NCBI GenBank assembly: GCA_015523055.1
Contig: WALD01000103.1
Span: 1-10,087 of the forward strand
DNA: 10,087 bases
Origin: Candidatus Altarchaeota archaeon
GTDB lineage: Archaea; Altiarchaeota; Altiarchaeia; IMC4; QMZM01
Reading direction: 5' to 3'
Of the stretch, positions 7,329 to 10,087 are shown piece by piece. The notes beneath the pieces are model-generated. The model worked only from the letters and a program-made list of their open reading frames with translations. It ran no database searches and was not told the origin of the DNA. The position numbers and the translations under genes were made by a program. Position 1 is the first letter of the stretch. Every line of letters begins with the position of its first letter.

Positions 7329-7566
7329 TCTTACAATATCCAATTATCTTTTTGAACAACTCCTCTATAAATCCCCTGTCCAGGTCTGTTGAATCTAGAA
7401 TACCCCTGAGAATTTCCTCTTCTCTCTCTACATCCTCAATCTCCATATCCTCCTTTCTTTTAATCCCCCCAATCTTTCTCGCTACCTTCACCCTCTCCTC
7501 AAGAAGCTTGAGAATTCCCCTGTCAATTCCGTCAATCTCCCTTCTCAGGAGCTCTATGCGTTCCAT
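7318..7566 (-). CDS. chorismate mutase, AroQ type
   Basis: An 82-residue all-helical AroQ-class mutase that rearranges chorismate to prephenate for phenylalanine and tyrosine synthesis. The N-terminal helix carries LLRREIDGID with Arg8 in the active-site position; Arg25 in LEERVKVARKIG, Lys36 in GIKRK and Arg48/Glu49 in DVEREEEIL match the other ligand positions of the E. coli enzyme. The last helix is IEELFKKIIGYCKNEE; the terminal Gln of the E. coli domain appears to be Glu, as in many single-domain mutases. The ATG is preceded by GGAG with a spacing of only 1 nt, so a short or leaderless message is likely. It is first in the unit and overlaps the prephenate dehydratase start, which supplies its product directly to the next enzyme. 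Confidence 0.93.
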   Translation of the reverse strand: MERIELLRREIDGIDRGILKLLEERVKVARKIGGIKRKEDMEIEDVEREEEILRGILDSTDLDRGFIEELFKKIIGYCKNEE

Positions 7567-7594
7567 TCTCCGACGATATCAATATCCTCAGTTA

Positions 7595-7606
7595 CCGTTT
7601 CAACGG
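7595..7606. promoter_or_regulatory. inverted repeat CCGTT-N2-AACGG upstream of chorismate mutase
   Basis: A perfect 5-bp inverted repeat with a 2-bp spacer, 29-40 nt upstream of the chorismate mutase ATG. Minus-strand TTATAC at about 7611-7616, just upstream of it, is a weak TATA candidate, which would put the palindrome between TATA box and start site where an archaeal repressor could block. This is an operator candidate only; such short palindromes also arise by chance. Confidence 0.3.
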
Positions 7607-7656
7607 ACTGCCCTGTATAATTCTGGTCCGGAGGATTGTGTATTTTCATTATATCT

Positions 7657-7690
7657 GGGGGCAAGGAGACCCCCTTCCAAAAGGGTGGGG
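7657..7690 (+). repeat. left-end hairpins of the IS element
   Basis: Two mutually exclusive stems share one C-run. GGGGG (7657-7661) can pair with CCCCC (7670-7674). Alternatively CCCCTTCC (7671-7678) pairs with GGGTGGGG (7683-7690) around an AAAA loop, with one T-T mismatch and one T-G pair. The second stem is the counterpart of the right-end hairpin and is probably what a Y1 transposase would recognise. Confidence 0.75.
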
Positions 7691-7751
7691 AGGAATTGCC
7701 CCCCCTAACCTCCTTTTAAGTGTTGAAGGTGATATATCAACCGTTAAGACC

Positions 7752-8963
7752 ATGAAAAGAGCAATCTTACTCCAAACTGATGCTACGAATCGCAAGAATG
7801 CTCTTTTGAAGGAGTTTAGCATTAAAGCTACTTCTCTCGCTAACTTTCTCCTTTCTAAGCGTAAGTCCAAGAAACTGATGGACTTACATAATGCTATGTA
7901 TCTAACTTGCAAGAAAACCACCTCCTTCAATAGTCAAGTTATTTGTGATATTGAGAGGAATGTTGTGAGGAGTAAGGGCAATAGATTGGATAACATCACT
8001 GTTAAATTCAACATTCCTCGAAACTGTAAGACTTTCTTCACTAAAAGCAGATTCTTCGTTGAGTTCGGGCTGTATCCAAGGAAGAGAATTGCTATTCCTA
8101 TACAGGAGAACAGAAACTATCAACGATACTCCTCTTTGATTAGTAATGGTTGGGTATGTAAAACTTATGGACTGACCTCTAATGGACAGGTTGTTGCTTT
8201 CCTCTCCAAAGAAGCTAAAATCACTACTTGAAGGAATATGATCGGAGTTGATGTCAATAGCAAGTGCTTCGCTATCAGTGTGTTGACTCCTAAAGGTAAA
8301 GTCCTCAAACAGACTTACTTTGGTAAAGATATTTGGGTTAAGCGAAAGAAGATATTTGAACGAAGGGAGAAACTTCAGAGTCTCGCAGACAAGGGAAGTC
8401 ACCGAGCAAGGAAGAGTCTCAGAAAACTTAAAACCAAAGAACGAAACTTCGTTAAGAATCGTATTGGTGAAGTCGTGAGAGACATCATCAACTTGGCTCT
8501 CAAATACGATGCTGATATTGGGATTGAAAAGCTCACACGATTCAAGCCTAAAGGTAGGAGATTCAACAAAGAAGTTCTGCGGATGCCTATCCTTCTGTTC
8601 AAAACAACCCTCGAAAGTAGGTGTTTCGACAAGAACATCAGTCTCACAATTGGCGATGCCTACCATTCCTCTAAATGGTGTAGCCACTGCGGTGCTGTGG
8701 CTAAGAGTGGGCATAGTTCCAACTACGCACTTTTTAAATGCGTTAGTTGCGGTCAAATTGTGAACTCCGACAGAAAAGCAAGCTTGGCTGTCGCTGTCAA
8801 ATCCCTGATGGTGCGGAACAAGAAACATGGTCTCAACAACCCTATTTCTTTCCAGTTTACCAGCAGGCGAGTCCCTGTAAACGGACTTTTGCGTTCCAAT
8901 GATGGTTTGGGTTTTAATGCTGTGCATCTTGATTCAACTCCTATGGAAAGCCCCTTCCGATAG
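7752..8963 (+). pseudogene. tnpB: TnpB, RNA-guided nuclease family, interrupted by an in-frame TGA
   Basis: Read through one TGA at 8229-8231, this frame gives a ~400-residue TnpB, the normal length. Before the stop are 159 residues from the ATG at 7752 (MKRAILLQTDATNRKNALLK), the N-terminal WED/REC-like half that in active TnpB binds omega RNA and target. After it, the same frame continues with the RuvC half: GVDVN (catalytic Asp), GIEKL (Glu), zinc ribbon CSHCG...CVSCG, and NSDRKAS (Asp). The catalytic triad and all four Cys are intact. The following NAAxNI consensus is altered (KASLAV). The open frame extends upstream to 7638 but that part is the left-end hairpin read as protein, so I start at 7752. 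Most likely this is a recent nonsense mutation; a two-polypeptide form is possible because 8238 offers a new ATG. Confidence 0.82.
8238..8963 (+). CDS. RuvC and zinc-ribbon half of TnpB as a separate open frame
   Basis: A 241-residue open frame starting at ATG 8238, two codons after the TGA that closes the N-terminal half, in the same reading frame. It holds the whole nuclease lobe: Asp5 (GVDVN), Glu97 (GIEKL), zinc ligands Cys148, Cys151, Cys168 and Cys171, and Asp178 (NSDRKAS). AAGGA lies 2 nt before the ATG, closer than an ideal ribosome site but able to support re-initiation after the stop. The start falls right at the first RuvC strand. The C-terminal ~45 residues run into the right end of the element, and the TAG stop sits at the edge of the hairpin loop. 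If made, this would be a nuclease lobe without its RNA-binding half. Expression is unproven. Confidence 0.5.
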   Translation: MIGVDVNSKCFAISVLTPKGKVLKQTYFGKDIWVKRKKIFERREKLQSLADKGSHRARKSLRKLKTKERNFVKNRIGEVVRDIINLALKYDADIGIEKLTRFKPKGRRFNKEVLRMPILLFKTTLESRCFDKNISLTIGDAYHSSKWCSHCGAVAKSGHSSNYALFKCVSCGQIVNSDRKASLAVAVKSLMVRNKKHGLNNPISFQFTSRRVPVNGLLRSNDGLGFNAVHLDSTPMESPFR

Positions 8964-8978
8964 GGAGGGGTAGTTTAC
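8800..8978 (+). ncRNA. possible omega RNA (reRNA) scaffold region
   Basis: In TnpB systems the guide RNA overlaps the 3' end of tnpB and runs through the right end, with the guide taken from the flank. By position that RNA would cover roughly this interval and its guide would start at 8979 (TATATCTGTGTATTGC). The only structure I can point to is the terminal hairpin at 8951-8970; the upstream limit is arbitrary. This is inference from the family, not a direct observation. Confidence 0.3.
8951..8970 (+). repeat. right-end hairpin of the IS element
   Basis: CCCCTTCC (8951-8958) pairs with GGGAGGGG (8963-8970) around a GATA loop; all eight positions pair, including one T-G pair. It matches the left-end stem except at two loop bases and one stem base. 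The tnpB stop codon TAG begins inside its loop, so coding and end-recognition sequence overlap. Confidence 0.8.
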
Positions 8979-8999
8979 TATATCTGTGTATTGCACCGG

Positions 9000-9008
9000 G
9001 ATAAAAGG
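9000..9008 (+). promoter_or_regulatory. TATA-like element upstream of nadM
   Basis: GATAAAAGG lies about 50 nt before the nadM ATG and would give a leader of about 30 nt. A weaker alternative, ATATTAGA at 9030-9037, would instead give a leaderless transcript. No Shine-Dalgarno sequence precedes the ATG, which slightly favours the second. Confidence 0.35.
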
Positions 9009-9031
9009 TCAGAGCCAGGATTATCAGGATA

Positions 9032-9048
9032 TTAGATTCAATATCTAA
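9032..9048. promoter_or_regulatory. inverted repeat TTAGAT-N5-ATCTAA just before nadM
   Basis: A perfect 6-bp inverted repeat with a 5-bp spacer ends 8 nt before the nadM ATG. It overlaps the weaker TATA candidate. It could be an operator or a small leader hairpin; nothing further supports it. Confidence 0.35.
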
Positions 9049-9056
9049 ATTCTATC

Positions 9057-9548
9057 ATGCAAAGAGCCCTTATCATCGGAAGATTTCAGCCCTTTCACAT
9101 TGGACATCTAAGGCTGATAGAATTTGCAGCCAGGGATGTAGATTCCATAATCATTGGGATAGGCAGCTCGCAGGAGTCCAATACAAAGAAGAATCCTTTT
9201 TCGGCAGCCGAGAGAAGGAGGATGATTGAGAATTCCCTCTCAGGAATAAAATTTGAAATCTTTGATATCCCGGATATAAGCAACAATGAGCTCTGGGTTT
9301 CCCACGTCAGGAAGATAGTCCCTGAGTTTGATTCTGTTTATACAAATGCCAAACTGGAGCGCCGGCTCTTCAGAGAAGCAGGCTGCAAGGTCAGAGAAAC
9401 GCCGTTCTTCAACAGAGGGAATTACTCCGGCACAGAGATCAGGGGAAGAATCCTTGCAGGAGAACATTGGAAGAGCCTCGTTCCAGAAGGAACCCTCAAA
9501 GTGATGGAGGAAACCAAGGGGGAAGAAAGAATCAGAAAACTGGGCTAA
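9057..9548 (+). CDS. nadM: nicotinamide-nucleotide adenylyltransferase, archaeal type
   Basis: A 163-residue cytoplasmic nucleotidyltransferase that joins NMN and ATP to form NAD+. The N-terminal GRFQPFHIGH (8-17) is the ATP-binding GxFxPxHxGH loop in its archaeal form. IIIGIGSSQESNTKKNPFSAAERR follows (31-54, quoted here as the typical GSxQ...NPFSxxER block) and the C-terminal NYSGTEIR (122-129) is the ISGTxIR signature. FDIPDISNNELWVSHVRK (69-86) is the substrate-side region. The length fits the archaeal hexameric family of about 165-180 residues. The ATG at 9057 is the only start that places the GRFQ loop correctly. The last residues (EETKGEERIRKLG) are charged and probably disordered. The gene is divergent from chorismate mutase, separated only by the IS element, and is followed 46 nt later by truD on the same strand. 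Confidence 0.95.
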   Translation: MQRALIIGRFQPFHIGHLRLIEFAARDVDSIIIGIGSSQESNTKKNPFSAAERRRMIENSLSGIKFEIFDIPDISNNELWVSHVRKIVPEFDSVYTNAKLERRLFREAGCKVRETPFFNRGNYSGTEIRGRILAGEHWKSLVPEGTLKVMEETKGEERIRKLG

Positions 9549-9565
9549 AAACCATGGGTTTGGGG

Positions 9566-9571
9566 TTTAAG
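9566..9571 (+). promoter_or_regulatory. possible TATA element for truD
   Basis: TTTAAG lies about 26 nt upstream of the truD ATG at 9595, so transcription could start at or next to the start codon and give a leaderless message. There is no Shine-Dalgarno sequence ahead of this ATG. Co-transcription with nadM is equally possible. Confidence 0.3.
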
Positions 9572-9594
9572 TTACTCGTATCTTATTATAGGAT

Positions 9595-10087
9595 ATGTCG
9601 AATATGGATCCACCAGAGCTGGAGAAAGAAACTGGAATCCTCTGTTATAAATCATCTACCGATGGCATCGGGGGCAGGATTAAGCAAATTCCAGAGGATT
9701 TCGTGGTTGAGGAGATTACAGGAAATGGAAGGATTCTGGATGCCGATACAGGTGCCATCGGACTGGAGATTGGAAACAGTAGAATTCCCCGGCTCATCGG
9801 CAGGAACTACCCCGCAGGGAAATTCCTCCATTTTACCCTGCAAAAAAAGAACTGGGACACCCACAGGGCGATGAGGGAGATCTCCAGAAGGCTGGGTGTG
9901 AGCAGGAACAGGCTCTCATTTGCCGGAACCAAAGATAAAAGAGCTGTAACCACGCAGAGAGTCTCCGCATGGAACATCAGAGAAGATAACCTAAGACGGA
10001 TCAGAATAAAGGATATCCAGTTGAGAGATTTTTCTTATTCTAACGATAAGATAGAGCTGGGAGGTTTACAGGGCAATAGGTTTACCG
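9595..10087 (+). CDS. truD: TruD, tRNA pseudouridine-13 synthase, 5' part only
   Basis: An open frame from ATG 9595 continues to the window edge, giving 164 residues of what is usually a protein of about 400 or more in archaea. TruD isomerises uridine 13 of tRNA to pseudouridine. The N-terminus has the family block GIGGRIKQIPEDFVVEE (about 24-40). The catalytic motif FAGTKDKRAVTTQRVS (about 112-127) is present with its active-site Asp in TKDKRA, and LGGLQGNRFT near the edge matches the family GNRF motif. A second Met at codon 4 is an alternative start. It is on the same strand as nadM with a 46-nt gap. No frameshift is seen in the visible part. With the archaeosine gene this is the second tRNA-modification function in the window, though the two are far apart and on opposite strands. 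Confidence 0.94.
   Translation, partial: MSNMDPPELEKETGILCYKSSTDGIGGRIKQIPEDFVVEEITGNGRILDADTGAIGLEIGNSRIPRLIGRNYPAGKFLHFTLQKKNWDTHRAMREISRRLGVSRNRLSFAGTKDKRAVTTQRVSAWNIREDNLRRIRIKDIQLRDFSYSNDKIELGGLQGNRFT

Larger units (their letters stand above)
7650..8978 (+). mobile_element. IS200/IS605-type (IS1341-like) insertion with tnpB only
   Basis: The element is defined by a tnpB-like gene and by matching subterminal hairpins at 7671-7690 and 8951-8970 (17 of 20 positions identical). No Y1 transposase (tnpA) is present, so it would depend on one supplied in trans. Proposed ends: the left flank finishes TTTTCAT at 7649 and the element finishes AGTTTAC at 8978. The hairpin then lies 21 nt from the left end and 8 nt from the right end, a layout typical of this family. 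Both junctions are followed by TATATCTG (7650-7657 and 8979-8986), so the exact ends could shift by up to 8 nt. The element fills the gap between the divergent chorismate mutase and nadM genes; removing it leaves about 160 nt. The interior looks AT-richer than the neighbouring genes. Confidence 0.78.

Noticed and set aside
7657..7674. GGGGG-N8-CCCCC as a transcription terminator
   Set aside because: No T-run follows, and the C-run is better explained as part of the left-end hairpin matched at the right end.
7638..7751. Upstream extension of the TnpB frame (MYFHYIWGQG...)
   Set aside because: It translates the flank and the left-end hairpin. TnpB homology begins near MKRAILLQ at 7752.
8229..8231. 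TGA in tnpB as selenocysteine or a reassigned codon
   Set aside because: No Cys is expected at this linker position, no SECIS-like structure is evident, and several other genes here use TGA as a normal stop (FAH gene, coiled-coil gene, hef).
7902..8927. 341-residue open frame on the minus strand opposite tnpB
   Set aside because: It lies antisense to well-supported tnpB motifs, has no recognisable domain, and its Ser/Thr/Phe-rich composition is what the complement of this gene would give.
9467..9874. 135-residue plus-strand frame overlapping nadM and truD
   Set aside because: It crosses the end of nadM and runs out of frame through truD, whose catalytic motif is in a different frame.

Overview
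The window reads as a piece of a euryarchaeal chromosome. The evidence is a full-length Hef helicase-nuclease (a euryarchaeal XPF-family protein), an archaeosine-synthesis radical SAM protein, an archaeal-type NMN adenylyltransferase, an archaeal TruD, TATA-like promoters with short leaders, and tightly overlapping genes. I cannot name the lineage from sequence alone. Nearly all of the window is coding. I saw no tRNA, rRNA or CRISPR array.

Layout, left to right. Positions 1-146 (minus) hold the start of a small hydrophobic protein cut by the window edge. Positions 216-4285 are one minus-strand transcription unit, read from right to left: a long coiled-coil protein with an acidic Pro/Glu linker and a probable winged-helix C-terminus; a two-domain protein joining a RaSEA-type radical SAM domain to the core catalytic domain of archaeosine synthase ArcS; a fumarylacetoacetate-hydrolase-family enzyme; and HisA. 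Junction overlaps are 4, 20 and 4 nt, and a TATA-like box sits just before the first gene. Positions 4334-7566 are a second minus-strand unit: chorismate mutase, prephenate dehydratase with an ACT domain, and Hef, again packed end to end.

Positions 7650-8978 hold an insertion of the IS200/IS605 (IS1341-like) type, carrying a tnpB gene but no tnpA. Each end carries a near-identical CCCCTTCC-N4-GGGNGGGG hairpin. The tnpB frame is interrupted by one in-frame TGA exactly between the N-terminal RNA/DNA-binding half and the RuvC/zinc-finger half, and the RuvC half has its own ATG preceded by AAGGA. The element lies in the gap between the divergent chorismate mutase and nadM units and breaks neither gene.

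Positions 9057-10087 (plus) hold nadM (NAD synthesis) followed by the 5' two-thirds or less of truD (tRNA pseudouridine-13 synthase), cut by the right edge.

The most interesting items are the RaSEA-ArcS fusion, which puts both steps of archaeosine formation from preQ0-tRNA in one chain, and the cleanly split TnpB. The other genes are recognisable housekeeping functions in an unusual arrangement (aromatic amino acid genes with a replication-fork repair enzyme; tRNA modification with HisA and a FAH-family hydrolase).
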